This document shows positions 10,601 to 19,770 of a stretch of DNA of 64,000 nt, in pieces. The notes beneath the pieces were generated by a model, which saw only the letters and a list, made by a program, of their open reading frames with translations, was not told the origin of the DNA and did not search any database. Each line of letters begins with the position of its first letter. Position 1 is the stretch's first letter. The position numbers and the translations under genes are program-made. Source of the DNA: Streptomyces sp. NBC_01571 (lineage in GTDB: Bacteria; Actinomycetota; Actinomycetes; Streptomycetales; Streptomycetaceae); NCBI RefSeq assembly GCF_026339875.1, contig NZ_JAPEPZ010000001.1, forward strand, positions 2,480,001-2,544,000. Direction: 5' to 3'.

Positions 10601-12359
10601 TGAACTTTTCCTTGAGCCTCTGGAATTCGGCATAGGTCTTGGCGAATTCGGTGTTGTTCTGGCCGTCGGTCGCCACGAAGTAGATCCAGCCGTCGTCCGT
10701 CGGGTTCAGCGCCGCCTTGAACGCGTCGTCGCCGGGGTTTCCGATGGGACCGGGCGGCAGGCCCTTGCTCGTATAGGTGTTGTACGGGTCCTTGTTGCTG
10801 TTGATCTCGGACTCGCTGATGTGGATGTTGCTCTGGCCCTTCAGGTAATTGAAGGTCGAGTCGAACTGGAGCAGCTGGTTGGTCTCCGTGTTCGTCGACT
10901 TGAGGCGGTTGTAGATCACCTCGGCCATCTTGCGGAAGTCGTCGTGGGTCTTGCCCTCGGCCTGGACCAGGCTCGCGACCGTGACGAGCTGCAGCGGGTC
11001 GGCGAGGTCGAATTCCTTGGCCTTCGCCTCGAGGTTCAGCTTCCTGTAGTTCTCCACGGCCTGCGCGACCATCTGCTTCAGAACGGCCTCGGGCTTCATC
11101 CCCTTGGCGGCCGGGTAGGTCGCCGGGTAGAGGAATCCTTCCAGCGGTTCCTTGATCTCCTTGTTGTTGTTCGCCCAGCTGGGCAGTCCGAAGCTCTTGT
11201 ATTCCTTCCTGGCCACCTTGGCGGTGGTGCCTTCGGGAAGGGAGAGCTTCTCGTCGATCTTCTTGTAGATGGTGACAGTGCGCTCGCCGGGAGCCACGAC
11301 CACGTTGTTCTGGCTCTTGGGGTCGAGCATGAGCTTGACGGCGCTGGCGGCCGACATCTCTTTCTTCAGCAGATAGGCCCCGGCCTGGATCTTCGTCCCG
11401 TCGGGGTTGGTCTGCTGGGCGGACACGAAGGCGTCGACGCTCTTGATGACGCCGGCCTGTTTCAGCGCCTGCCCGATAGCGAAACCGCCCGCGCCCTTGG
11501 GGATGTTGACCGTCACCTCGCCGGTGCCGTCGCCCACGTAGTCCGGAGCCGGGCCGAAACGTTTTTGGTAGAACTGGTAGCCGAAGTATCCGACACCGCC
11601 GACCCCACCGCCGAAGACGAGCACGACCACCAGGCAGGCGCAGCCGCTGCGGCGCTTCTTGGTCGTGCCGCCTTTGCCGCCCCGGCCCTTCCGGTCGCCG
11701 CGGCCGGCTTTCGGATCGTCGTCCTCGGAGTCTTCGTCGTCGCCCGCGAAGAAGGCGTGCTCGCCCTGGTCCGGACCCGGATCCCAGTCGGTCGGGGCCG
11801 GTTCGGGCTCGGCGCGGCGGCGCGCGGGCGGTTCGGGCGGCGGGTACGCGTCGGGGGTGTTGTAGAAGTCGGGCTGCTCACCACCGTAGGCGGCGGCCTG
11901 GTTCGCGTAGGGGTCGGTCGGGTCGGGAGCGTACGCGACCTGGTGCTGCTGGGTCCCGTTGTCCCAGCCGCCGTCGTGGTACTGCTGCTGGTCCTGGCCG
12001 AGGTACTGCTGCTGGGCCGGGTCGACGTACTGCTGCTGGTCGTGGCCGGTGTACTGCCCCGCGTACGGCTGCTGCCCCTGACCGCCGTACTGCTGCTGTC
12101 CCTGGTCGTGGTACTGCTGCTGTCCCGGGTGCTGCGGGCCCGCGGCATCGAACTGCTGCTGGCCGTAGCCGCCCTGCTGACCCTCGCTCCAGTCGCCGTA
12201 CTGCGCCTGCTGCTGTTGCGGCTGCTGCGGATTGTGCTGCGGCTGGCCGCCGTAGGGGGACTGGCCGTCGGCGGCCTGTCCTCCCCATCCGCCGTCCCCG
12301 TACAACGGGTCCTCCGGATGCCACGGTTCGGAGCCTGGGCCCCGGCCATACTCAGTCAT
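10581..12359 (-). CDS. mltG: endolytic murein transglycosylase MltG with long Gln/Tyr-rich cytoplasmic tail
   Basis: MltG cuts nascent glycan strands and so sets peptidoglycan chain length. The 592-aa protein has a long N-terminal region (about 1-240) rich in Gln, Tyr and Gly with repeated QQQY units, then a basic stretch, one transmembrane helix (about 240-265), a LysM-like segment and the YceG catalytic domain, whose catalytic Glu lies in the SLVQAEG motif. The ATG at 12357-12359 is preceded by AGGGGAT. Family members in other phyla are about 340-400 aa, so the tail is the unusual part. It lies between ruvX and aroE, and the aroE start lies within it. Confidence 0.93.
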   Translation of the reverse strand: MTEYGRGPGSEPWHPEDPLYGDGGWGGQAADGQSPYGGQPQHNPQQPQQQQAQYGDWSEGQQGGYGQQQFDAAGPQHPGQQQYHDQGQQQYGGQGQQPYAGQYTGHDQQQYVDPAQQQYLGQDQQQYHDGGWDNGTQQHQVAYAPDPTDPYANQAAAYGGEQPDFYNTPDAYPPPEPPARRRAEPEPAPTDWDPGPDQGEHAFFAGDDEDSEDDDPKAGRGDRKGRGGKGGTTKKRRSGCACLVVVLVFGGGVGGVGYFGYQFYQKRFGPAPDYVGDGTGEVTVNIPKGAGGFAIGQALKQAGVIKSVDAFVSAQQTNPDGTKIQAGAYLLKKEMSAASAVKLMLDPKSQNNVVVAPGERTVTIYKKIDEKLSLPEGTTAKVARKEYKSFGLPSWANNNKEIKEPLEGFLYPATYPAAKGMKPEAVLKQMVAQAVENYRKLNLEAKAKEFDLADPLQLVTVASLVQAEGKTHDDFRKMAEVIYNRLKSTNTETNQLLQFDSTFNYLKGQSNIHISESEINSNKDPYNTYTSKGLPPGPIGNPGDDAFKAALNPTDDGWIYFVATDGQNNTEFAKTYAEFQRLKEKFNESSGR

Positions 12360-12482
12360 CGATCCCCTAGAGCCGCGAGGCGGTGGCTGCTGGCGCTGTG
12401 GCTCGGCTCCCGTTTCGCCTCTTTTGCTGTGCGGTGGCTGTTCGAACACCACCACATCGCGCGGAACGTTACCGTATCGCGA

Positions 12483-13004
12483 TCAGATGACCACTTCGAC
12501 GCCCTCGCCAGGTGGATTACCTGACACCCGTTCGGATTCCAAGGCCTGTTGAAGGATGATCACAGCGGCCGCCTGATCGATGACCGACCTGCCCTTCTTG
12601 GACTTCACGCCCGAGGCACGCAGTCCCTGACTGGCCGTCACCGTGGTCATTCTCTCGTCGAGGAGTCTCACCGCGACCGGCGCGATCGACCGGGCGAGGT
12701 CCTGGGCGAAACCACGGACCTTCACGGCGGCCGGACCCTCGCCCCCCTTGAGGGAGCGAGGCAGTCCGACGACGACCTCGATCGGCTCGTACTCCTCGAC
12801 CAGCTGCCTCAGGCGGCGCTGGGCGGCGGGCACGTCCCGTCCCGGTACGGTCTCGACCGGAGTCGCGAGGATCCCGTCGGGGTCGCACGAGGCGACCCCG
12901 ATCCGCGCGTCCCCGACGTCGATCGCGAGCCGACGGCCGCGGCGCATGCCCCGGCCGTCCCCGCTGCCCGGACCGTCCGTGCTCACGTGCCCGTCCGCGC
13001 TCAC
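12483..13004 (-). CDS. ruvX: RuvX/YqgF-family Holliday junction resolvase-like protein
   Basis: The 173-aa protein has the RNase H-like core of YqgF: the [15 protein letters not shown] motif with the first catalytic Asp, the [10 protein letters not shown] segment and the LLDERMTT motif with the second acidic residue. Homologues act in pre-16S rRNA 5' maturation and possibly in Holliday junctions. The start GTG (13002-13004) overlaps the alaS stop as GTGA; a second GTG about 7 codons later is also possible. It is followed by mltG, the common actinobacterial alaS-ruvX-mltG-aroE order. Confidence 0.92.
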   Translation of the reverse strand: MSADGHVSTDGPGSGDGRGMRRGRRLAIDVGDARIGVASCDPDGILATPVETVPGRDVPAAQRRLRQLVEEYEPIEVVVGLPRSLKGGEGPAAVKVRGFAQDLARSIAPVAVRLLDERMTTVTASQGLRASGVKSKKGRSVIDQAAAVIILQQALESERVSGNPPGEGVEVVI

Positions 13005-15673
13005 TTGGCCGTCTCGCCGACCAGGCGTTCGACGGCGTCCATGGCCTCACCGATGGCGGCCGGGTTCTGGCCGCCGCCCTGCGCGACGTCCGGCTTGCCG
13101 CCACCGCCGCCGCCGAGGGTCTTGGCGGCCGTACGGACCAGGTCGCCGGCCTTGAGACCGCGCTCGCGGGCCGCCTCGTTGGTGGCGATGACCGTGAGCG
13201 GCTTGCCGCCCGCGGTGGTGAACAGGGCCACCACGACGGCCCGGCCGCCCTGGATGCGGCCCCGTACGTCGAGGACCAGCTTGCGCAGGTCGTCCGCTCC
13301 CGTGCCGTCCGGGACCTGGCCGGTGACCAGAGCGACACCGCGGACGTCCTTGGCGGACCCGGCGAGACCGGCGGCGGCCTGCAGGACCTTCTCCGCGCGG
13401 AACTTCTCGATCTCCTTCTCGGCGTCCTTCAGCTTGCCGAGCATGGCGGAGACCTTCTCCGGGAGCTCCTCCGGACGGCCCTTGACCAGCTCCTGGAGCT
13501 GGGCGACGACCGTGTGCTCCTTGGCGAGGAAGTTGTAGGCGTCGACGCCGACCAGGGCCTCGATGCGGCGCACACCGGAGCCGATCGAGGACTCGCCGAG
13601 CAGCTTGACCAGGCCGAGCTGGGCGGTGTTGTGGACGTGCGTGCCGCCGCACAGCTCCTTGGAGAAGTCGCCGATGGTCACCACGCGCACGCGCTCGCCG
13701 TACTTCTCGCCGAACTCGGCGATGGCGCCCTGCTTCTTGGCCTCGTCGAGGCTCAGGATCTCGGCGTGCACGTCCAGGTCCCGGGCGAGCACCTCGTTAA
13801 TCTTCTGCTCGACGTCGGTCATGACGGCCGTGGGGACGGCCGAGGGCGAACCGAAGTCGAAGCGGAAGCGGCCCGGCTGGTTCTCGGAACCGGCCTGGGC
13901 GGCCGTCGGGCCGAGGGCGTCGCGCAGGGCCTGGTGGGTGAGGTGCGTGGCCGAGTGGGCGCGGGCGATGGCCGTCCGCCGACGGGTGTCGATGGTGGCC
14001 TGGGCCTGGGCGCCGACCGTGACCTCGCCGACCTGGACGACGCCCTTGTGGACGTACACGCCGGGGACGGGCTTCTGGCAGTCGCGGACCTCGACGATCG
14101 CGCCGTTGTCCACCCGGATGCGCCCGGTGTCGCCGATCTGGCCGCCGCCCTCGGCGTAGAACGGGGTGCGGTCGAGGACGATCTCGACCTCGTCGCCCTC
14201 GGTGGCGGCGGGCGACGACACGCCGTCGACCAGGATGCCGACGATCGTCGACTCCCCCTCGGTCCGGTCGTACCCGATGAAGTCGGTCTCACCGGCGGCG
14301 TCGGCGATCTGCCGGTAGGCGCCGAGGTCGGCGTGACCGGTCTTCTTGGCCCGGGCGTCGGCCTTGGCCTTGTCCCGCTGCTCCTTCATCAGGCGGCGGA
14401 AGCCGTCCTCGTCCACGGAGAGGCCCTGTTCGGCGGCCATCTCGAGGGTGAGGTCGATGGGGAAACCCCAGGTGTCGTGGAGCAGGAAGGCCTTGTCGCC
14501 GGCGAGAACCGTGCCGCCGGAGTCCTTGGTGTCCGTGATGGCCGTGTCGAGGATGTTCGTGCCGGCCTTCAGCGTCTTGAGGAAGGCGGCCTCCTCGGCG
14601 AGGGCCACGGTCTCGATCCGCCGGCGGTCGCTCACCAGCTCCGGGTACTGCTGACCCATCATCTCGATCACGACGTCGATGAGGTCCTTGACGACGGGAC
14701 CGGTGGCGCCGAGCAGCCGCATGTTGCGGATGGCGCGGCGCATGATGCGGCGCAGGACGTATCCACGGCCCTCGTTGCCCGGGCTCACGCCGTCGCCGAT
14801 GAGCATCACGGACGTCCGCATGTGGTCGGTGACCACCCGCAGCGAGACGTCGGAGTCGTGGGCGGCGCCGTACTCGACGCCCGTCAGCTCGGTGGCCTTC
14901 CTGATGACGGCCATGGAGGTGTCGATCTCGTACATGTTCTGCACGTCCTGCAGAATCATGGCGAGGCGTTCCAGGCCGAGGCCGGTGTCGATGTTCTTGC
15001 TGGGCAGCTCGCCGAGGATCTCGAAGTCCTCCTTCGAGGTGCCCTCGCCGCGCTCGTACTGCATGAAGACCAGGTTCCAGATCTCCACGTACCGCTCGTC
15101 GTTGACGGCCGGGCCGCCCTCGACACCGAACTCGGGACCGCGGTCGTAGTTGATCTCGGAGCACGGGCCGCAGGGACCCGGGACGCCCATGGACCAGTAG
15201 TTGTCCTTCTTGCCGAGGCGCTGGATGCGCTCGGACGGGACACCGATCTTGTCGCGCCAGATGGACTCGGCCTCGTCGTCGTCGAGGTAGACCGTGATCC
15301 ACAGCCGCTCGGGGTCGAGCCCGTAACCACCCTTGTCCTGGGGCAGCGTGAGCAGCTCCCAGGCGTAGGTGATGGCGCCTTCCTTGAAGTAGTCGCCGAA
15401 GGAGAAGTTGCCGCACATCTGGAAGAACGTGCCGTGGCGGGTGGTCTTGCCGACCTCTTCGATGTCGGGTGTGCGCACGCACTTCTGCACGCTGGTGGCG
15501 CGCGGCCACGGCGGCTTGACCTCACCGAGGAAGTACGGCTTGAAGGGGACCATGCCCGCGGGGACCAGGAGCAGAGTCGGGTCGTCCGCGATGAGCGACG
15601 CCGAGGGGACGACGGTGTGACCGCGCTCCTCGTAGAAGCTCAACCAGCGGCGGCGAATCTCGGCCGACTCCAT
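13001..15673 (-). CDS. alaS: alanyl-tRNA synthetase
   Basis: AlaRS charges tRNA-Ala and removes mis-attached Ser and Gly. The 890-aa protein has the class II catalytic domain at its N-terminus ([10 protein letters not shown] and the [11 protein letters not shown] motif), the tRNA-recognition region, the editing domain with [12 protein letters not shown] and the zinc-type CGGTHV motif, and the C-Ala domain ending in a GGGGGGKPD glycine run. Its length is normal. The ATG at 15671-15673 overlaps the stop of the preceding membrane protein gene as TGATG. Confidence 0.98.
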   Translation of the reverse strand: MESAEIRRRWLSFYEERGHTVVPSASLIADDPTLLLVPAGMVPFKPYFLGEVKPPWPRATSVQKCVRTPDIEEVGKTTRHGTFFQMCGNFSFGDYFKEGAITYAWELLTLPQDKGGYGLDPERLWITVYLDDDEAESIWRDKIGVPSERIQRLGKKDNYWSMGVPGPCGPCSEINYDRGPEFGVEGGPAVNDERYVEIWNLVFMQYERGEGTSKEDFEILGELPSKNIDTGLGLERLAMILQDVQNMYEIDTSMAVIRKATELTGVEYGAAHDSDVSLRVVTDHMRTSVMLIGDGVSPGNEGRGYVLRRIMRRAIRNMRLLGATGPVVKDLIDVVIEMMGQQYPELVSDRRRIETVALAEEAAFLKTLKAGTNILDTAITDTKDSGGTVLAGDKAFLLHDTWGFPIDLTLEMAAEQGLSVDEDGFRRLMKEQRDKAKADARAKKTGHADLGAYRQIADAAGETDFIGYDRTEGESTIVGILVDGVSSPAATEGDEVEIVLDRTPFYAEGGGQIGDTGRIRVDNGAIVEVRDCQKPVPGVYVHKGVVQVGEVTVGAQAQATIDTRRRTAIARAHSATHLTHQALRDALGPTAAQAGSENQPGRFRFDFGSPSAVPTAVMTDVEQKINEVLARDLDVHAEILSLDEAKKQGAIAEFGEKYGERVRVVTIGDFSKELCGGTHVHNTAQLGLVKLLGESSIGSGVRRIEALVGVDAYNFLAKEHTVVAQLQELVKGRPEELPEKVSAMLGKLKDAEKEIEKFRAEKVLQAAAGLAGSAKDVRGVALVTGQVPDGTGADDLRKLVLDVRGRIQGGRAVVVALFTTAGGKPLTVIATNEAARERGLKAGDLVRTAAKTLGGGGGGKPDVAQGGGQNPAAIGEAMDAVERLVGETAK

Positions 15674-16011
15674 CAGTGGTCCTCATTCCGGTTGTGCGAG
15701 TACGTCGACCTCTCGACATACCTCGGATCGTTACGGTTCTCGATGGCGGCGTACCGCCTGGGGGCGGGGAGTTCACGGTCGACGGACGCGCCCAGCCCGA
15801 GCGCCTCGTCGAGTTCGGCCTCCCGCTGGGCCATGCCCTCGCGGACGTCGAGCGCGAACTCTTTGAGCCGGTGCCCTGCCTCGACCGCCTTGTTCGCGGC
15901 CTGGGCGGCGAGGCTCTCGGGAGTCAGCTGCTTGAGCTTGCGGTTGACCTTGGTGGTGGCCCACACGCCCGCGGCTGCGCCGGCGGTGAACCAGAACGTA
16001 CGGCGGAACAT
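15673..16011 (-). CDS. small conserved actinobacterial membrane protein (DUF6167-like)
   Basis: A 112-aa protein with an N-terminal hydrophobic segment (about 4-21, [19 protein letters not shown]), then a helical, probably cytoplasmic part. The family is found upstream of alaS in Streptomyces and is uncharacterised; the DUF6167 label is from memory and not checked. Its stop overlaps the alaS start and it follows the DUF948-type gene by 7 bases, so all three are likely co-transcribed. Confidence 0.75.
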   Translation of the reverse strand: MFRRTFWFTAGAAAGVWATTKVNRKLKQLTPESLAAQAANKAVEAGHRLKEFALDVREGMAQREAELDEALGLGASVDRELPAPRRYAAIENRNDPRYVERSTYSHNRNEDH

Positions 16012-16018
16012 CGCTGCG

Positions 16019-16453
16019 TCAGTCCTTCTTCCGCTTTCCCCGTCGCGCGGACGGGACGGTGCGGCCCACGATCACGGTACGCCGGGACGCTTTGGGGGGC
16101 ACGTTCTCTCGGCGGCCGCCGATGGCCCGGCGGACGCCGTAGCCGAACGCCGCGACCTTGACCAGCGGGCCGCCGAAGGTGGAGGCGACGGTCGTGGAGA
16201 GCGCCGACGCGTTCGACGTGACCTCCTGGACGTCCGACGCGATGGCGTCGACCCGGTCGATCTGGGTCTGTGCGGAGCGCACCGCCTCCGAGGCGTCGGC
16301 CAGCAGCGGGACGGCCTGGTCGGTCACGTCCGCCACGAGCTTGGTGGTCGCTCTGAGCGTCTGGGCCAGCCTCGCCAGCGCGACGGCGAGGAACGAGACC
16401 AGGATCGCCCAGAAGACGGCCACCAGGATCCCGGCCACCTCTCCACCGGACAC
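16019..16453 (-). CDS. DUF948-type membrane protein
   Basis: A 144-aa protein starting with GTG at 16451-16453. It has one N-terminal transmembrane helix (about 6-27) followed by a long amphipathic helix rich in Ala, Thr, Asp and Val with heptad-like spacing (about 30-95), and ends in a very basic tail, KRKKD. This is the layout of DUF948 / YtxG-like proteins, whose role is unknown. It is the first gene of the set leading into alaS and is divergent from the STAND ATPase gene. Confidence 0.75.
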   Translation of the reverse strand: MSGGEVAGILVAVFWAILVSFLAVALARLAQTLRATTKLVADVTDQAVPLLADASEAVRSAQTQIDRVDAIASDVQEVTSNASALSTTVASTFGGPLVKVAAFGYGVRRAIGGRRENVPPKASRRTVIVGRTVPSARRGKRKKD

Positions 16454-16574
16454 TGTCGCACCCGCTCCCTAGTACGTGCCTGAACATCGAAAAGTCGTCC
16501 TCCGACCCTATCGCGCCGGGGCCGCCGCTCCGTACCGCATTAACGGCCGGGGAGGCCGGAATTAGACGAAGCGA

Positions 16575-16604
16575 TTGTACGGAACGCATACGAGTCAGTA
16601 CTCT
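16575..16604 (+). promoter_or_regulatory. promoter giving a near-leaderless STAND ATPase mRNA
   Basis: TTGTAC (16575-16580) and TACTCT (16599-16604) are 18 bases apart. The ATG of the following gene starts at 16614, ten bases after the -10 element, so the transcript would begin within about 3 bases of the start codon. No ribosome binding site is visible, which agrees with leaderless translation, common in Streptomyces. Inferred from sequence only. Confidence 0.5.
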
Positions 16605-16613
16605 CCGTTTGCC

Positions 16614-18782
16614 ATGCAGCAATTTGACCGGCCCCGGTCCTCCGGCGGTACGCCGCACGGCAATCTGCCCCTGGAACTCGACGCGTTCGTCGGGCGCTCG
16701 ACCGAACTCACGCGGCTGGCCGAGGCGCTGGAGGGGTCCCGGTTGGTCACGGTGACCGGCATGGGCGGCGTCGGCAAGTCGCGCCTCGCCGCGCGGACGG
16801 CGGCGCGCACGGACGCGCGGGACGGCGTGTGGCGGGCGGAACTGGCCGCCGTACGGGATCCGGACCTCGTCGCGTACGCGGTCGTGGAGGCCCTGGGTCT
16901 GACGGACCAGACGTCGCGGGCGCCGCGCGAACTCCTGCTCGACCGTCTCGCCGGTCGCCAACTCCTCCTGGTCGTCGACGGGTTCGAGCATCTGGTGGAC
17001 GCCTGCGCCGCACTGGTGGGCGAGCTGTTGCGGCACACACCGGGACTGCGGGTCCTCGCGGTGGGACGCAGACCGCTGGAGATCGAGGGCGAACGGCTGT
17101 TCCCACTGGCGCCGCTGGACGACACGGAGGCCCTGGAACTGTTCGACGAGCGGGCGGCGGCCCGGGTGCCCGGATTCGTGCTGGACGACGCCAACCGGCC
17201 GGACGTGCGGGAACTGTGCCGCCGTCTCGACGGGATCCCGCTCGCCGTCGAACTGGCCGCGGGCCGGCTGAGCGCCCTCTCCCCCGCCCAGCTGCTGGCC
17301 CGCCTCGAGGACCGCTTCCGGCTGCTGACGGGCGGCGGGCGGGACGCTCTGCCCCGGCACCAGACACTGCGCACGGCGATCGGCTGGAGCCACGAACTGT
17401 GCACCTCCGAGGAGCGGCTGCTGTGGTCGCGGCTCTCGGTGTTCGCCGGCCGGTTCGACCTGGAGGCCGCCGAGTACGTGTGCGGCGGCGACGGCCTGCA
17501 CGCCGACCAGGTCCTCGACGTGATCGGGGCGCTGCTCGCACAGTCCGTACTGGCGCGCGAGGAGACGCCCACGGGCCCGCGCTACCGGATGCTGGACTCG
17601 GTCCGGGCGTACGGCGCGGACTGGCTGGCGGCGTCGGGGGACGCGGACCGGCTGCGCCGCCGCCACCGCGACTGGTACATGGGCCTGGCGACCTGGTGCG
17701 AGCTGGACTGGTTCTCGCCGCGGCAGGCCGAGGTGGCCGTGCGGGTCGAGGAGGAGCTGCCGAATCTGCGCCACGCCCTGGAGTACTGCCTGACCGAGCC
17801 GGGCGAGACGCATCTGGGCCAGTACCTCGCGGGCAGCCTGTGGTTCTACTGGGTGGGCTGCGGCCGGCTGGCGGAGGGGCGGCACTGGCTGGAACGCGGC
17901 GTGGAGCTCGACAGCGACCGTGACCAGTCGCGGCTCAAGGCCCTGTGGGTGCTCGGCTATGTGGCGATCCTGCAGGGCGACACCGTGTCCGCGCTGACCG
18001 CGCTCCAGGAATGCCGCGAGGAGGCGCTGCGCACCGGCAGCCCCACCGCGCTCGCCTACGCCGAGCACCGCGCCGGCTGTCTCGCGCTGGTCACCGACGA
18101 CATGCGGCGGGCGGAGACCCTGCTGCGCTCGGCGCTCGACCGCTATCACGAGATCGGCGAGCTCAACAGCAACGTACTGATGGGGCAGGTCGAGCTGGCG
18201 ATGGCGCTGGCGTTCCAGGGCGACATGCCGGCGGCGGTGAAGCTGTGCGAGGACGTCCGCCGGGTGTGCGAGGACCACGGGGAGCGCTGGGCGCTGGCGT
18301 ACGCGCTGTACGTGCTGGCGTACGAGGGCCTCGCCGCGGGCGATCCGGCACGCGCCCGGGAACTTCTGGTCCGGTGCCTGGACATCGCGCACACCTTCCA
18401 CGACCTGCTCGGCACGGTCCTCGCGCTGGAGCTGCTCGCGCTGGTCACGACGGTGCAGGGCGATCCGGCCGAGGCCGCGGTGCTGCAAGGTGCGGCGGCC
18501 CGGCTGTGGCCGTCGGTCGGGCTGCCGCTGTTCGGCTCGGCGTACTACAACGTGCCGCACGAGCGGTGCGAGGCGGGCGCCCGGGAGCGGCTGGGCGACG
18601 AACGCTACGAGGAGTGCGTACAGGCCGGGGAGCGGCTCGGCCGGGAGGCGGCAGTGGTGCGGGCGCTGCGGCGGCCCGGACAGCGGCCGCTGGGTGCGGT
18701 GCCCGCACCGCGCAGGCTGGCCCCGGACACGCAGAAGCCCGCCGTCTCGCGCACCTCGCAGGGTGGCGGGACGACGGGCTGA
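16614..18782 (+). CDS. STAND/NB-ARC-type ATPase with TPR-like C-terminus, no DNA-binding domain
   Basis: The 722-aa protein has an AfsR/LuxR-type NTPase module: FVGRSTEL, Walker A GMGGVGKS (49-56), Walker B LLLVVDGFEHL, and the GIPLAVELAAGRL motif. A winged-helix-like part and about 350 residues of helical TPR-like repeats follow. Relatives usually carry an N-terminal SARP or C-terminal LuxR helix-turn-helix, and neither is present, so it must act through another protein or through assembly. The in-frame TTG at 16575 overlaps the -35 box and is rejected as a start. It is convergent with rpsD. The family call is firm; the biological role is unknown. Confidence 0.88.
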   Translation: MQQFDRPRSSGGTPHGNLPLELDAFVGRSTELTRLAEALEGSRLVTVTGMGGVGKSRLAARTAARTDARDGVWRAELAAVRDPDLVAYAVVEALGLTDQTSRAPRELLLDRLAGRQLLLVVDGFEHLVDACAALVGELLRHTPGLRVLAVGRRPLEIEGERLFPLAPLDDTEALELFDERAAARVPGFVLDDANRPDVRELCRRLDGIPLAVELAAGRLSALSPAQLLARLEDRFRLLTGGGRDALPRHQTLRTAIGWSHELCTSEERLLWSRLSVFAGRFDLEAAEYVCGGDGLHADQVLDVIGALLAQSVLAREETPTGPRYRMLDSVRAYGADWLAASGDADRLRRRHRDWYMGLATWCELDWFSPRQAEVAVRVEEELPNLRHALEYCLTEPGETHLGQYLAGSLWFYWVGCGRLAEGRHWLERGVELDSDRDQSRLKALWVLGYVAILQGDTVSALTALQECREEALRTGSPTALAYAEHRAGCLALVTDDMRRAETLLRSALDRYHEIGELNSNVLMGQVELAMALAFQGDMPAAVKLCEDVRRVCEDHGERWALAYALYVLAYEGLAAGDPARARELLVRCLDIAHTFHDLLGTVLALELLALVTTVQGDPAEAAVLQGAAARLWPSVGLPLFGSAYYNVPHERCEAGARERLGDERYEECVQAGERLGREAAVVRALRRPGQRPLGAVPAPRRLAPDTQKPAVSRTSQGGGTTG

Positions 18783-18815
18783 CGCGCAGGTGGTGCTACG
18801 TCCGCGGGATGGGGA

Positions 18816-19430
18816 TCAGCGGGCGTAGTACTCGACGACGAGCTGCTCGTCGCAGATCACCGGGATCTCCTTGCGGTTCGGCTCGCGGTCCAGGCGGAAC
18901 GCCAGGGCGCCGAGGTTCACCTGGAGGTAGCGCGGGGTCTCACCGTCGGGGGCGAAGCCACCGGCGCGGGAGACCTCGAACAGCGTCTTGCTGCGGCTGC
19001 GCTCGCGGACCATCACGACGTCGTCGGGACGGACGCGGAACGAGGGCTTGTCGACCTTCTGGCCGTTGACCTCGATGTGGCCGTGGACGACCATCTGGCG
19101 GGCCTGGTAGATCGTGCGGGCGATGCCCGAACGCAGGACCAGCGCGTCGAGACGGCGCTCGAGCTCGATGATCAGGGCCTCACCGGTCTTGCCCTGGACC
19201 TTGGAGGCACGCTCGTAGGCGCGGACGAGCTGGCGCTCGGACACGTCGTACTGCGCGCGCAGACGCTGCTTCTCGAGCAGACGGACCTTGTAGTCCGAGT
19301 TCTGCTTGCGGCCGCGACCGTGCTCACCCGGCGGGTAGGGGCGGGCCTCGAAGTACTTGACGGCCTTCGGGGTCAGCGCGATGCCGAGGGCACGCGACTT
19401 CTTGACCTTGGGGCGGGACTGGTTCGCCAT
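18816..19430 (-). CDS. rpsD: 30S ribosomal protein S4
   Basis: S4 nucleates 30S assembly and in many bacteria represses its own translation. The 204-aa protein begins [16 protein letters not shown], has the S4 RNA-binding domain ([19 protein letters not shown], with HGHIEVNG) and ends VVEYYAR. The N-terminal zinc-binding cysteines of the C+ form are missing; the only Cys is near the C-terminus, so this is the zinc-independent paralogue type. The ATG is at 19428-19430. It is a lone rpsD, not in the alpha operon, with a structured 340-bp upstream region. Confidence 0.97.
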   Translation of the reverse strand: MANQSRPKVKKSRALGIALTPKAVKYFEARPYPPGEHGRGRKQNSDYKVRLLEKQRLRAQYDVSERQLVRAYERASKVQGKTGEALIIELERRLDALVLRSGIARTIYQARQMVVHGHIEVNGQKVDKPSFRVRPDDVVMVRERSRSKTLFEVSRAGGFAPDGETPRYLQVNLGALAFRLDREPNRKEIPVICDEQLVVEYYAR

Positions 19431-19770
19431 GAACCAAACACCTCATGTTTCCGATGCGAATACGGCTTCACCAGGGTTAGGGGAGGTCGCAATCCGCAGC
19501 CCGGGAAACCCTCCTCGCCGTTGTGGGGATCCACGTGGGCGGGGCGGGCAGCCGCTCCTGGGTCTGGGCACATACGTGCAGCACGCGAGTGGCCCACCGA
19601 CCTGTCCCGGAAGACCGGGTGGTGGTGGGCTGCCCGCGACACCTTCGACGGTGCGCGACGCTCCTGGAATCCCCCCGTGGAGGCAGGGGCTCCGGCTGGA
19701 TGTCCCGTTCTGGTGGTGCCGACCGGAGCCGGACACGGGACGCAGCGCTTCGCGTCATCCTACAGGGTGG
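19431..19770 (-). promoter_or_regulatory. rpsD upstream region with nested stem-loop (possible S4 leader)
   Basis: This 340-bp stretch has no supported gene. It must hold the rpsD promoter. A nested hairpin pairs 19592-19598 (GCCCACC) with 19624-19630 and, inside it, 19606-19610 (CCCGG) with 19615-19619 around the loop AAGA. Because S4 autoregulates by binding its leader in other bacteria, a regulatory role is plausible but unproven. Confidence 0.4.

Noticed and set aside
13514..16483. 989-aa plus-strand ORF across alaS
   Set aside because: It is the antisense shadow of alaS, as shown by its Gly/Val/Leu-rich, motif-free sequence; high GC causes long antisense frames.
16614..18782. Call of a SARP/AfsR transcription activator for the STAND ATPase
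   Set aside because: The DNA-binding and bacterial transcriptional activation domains of AfsR are absent.
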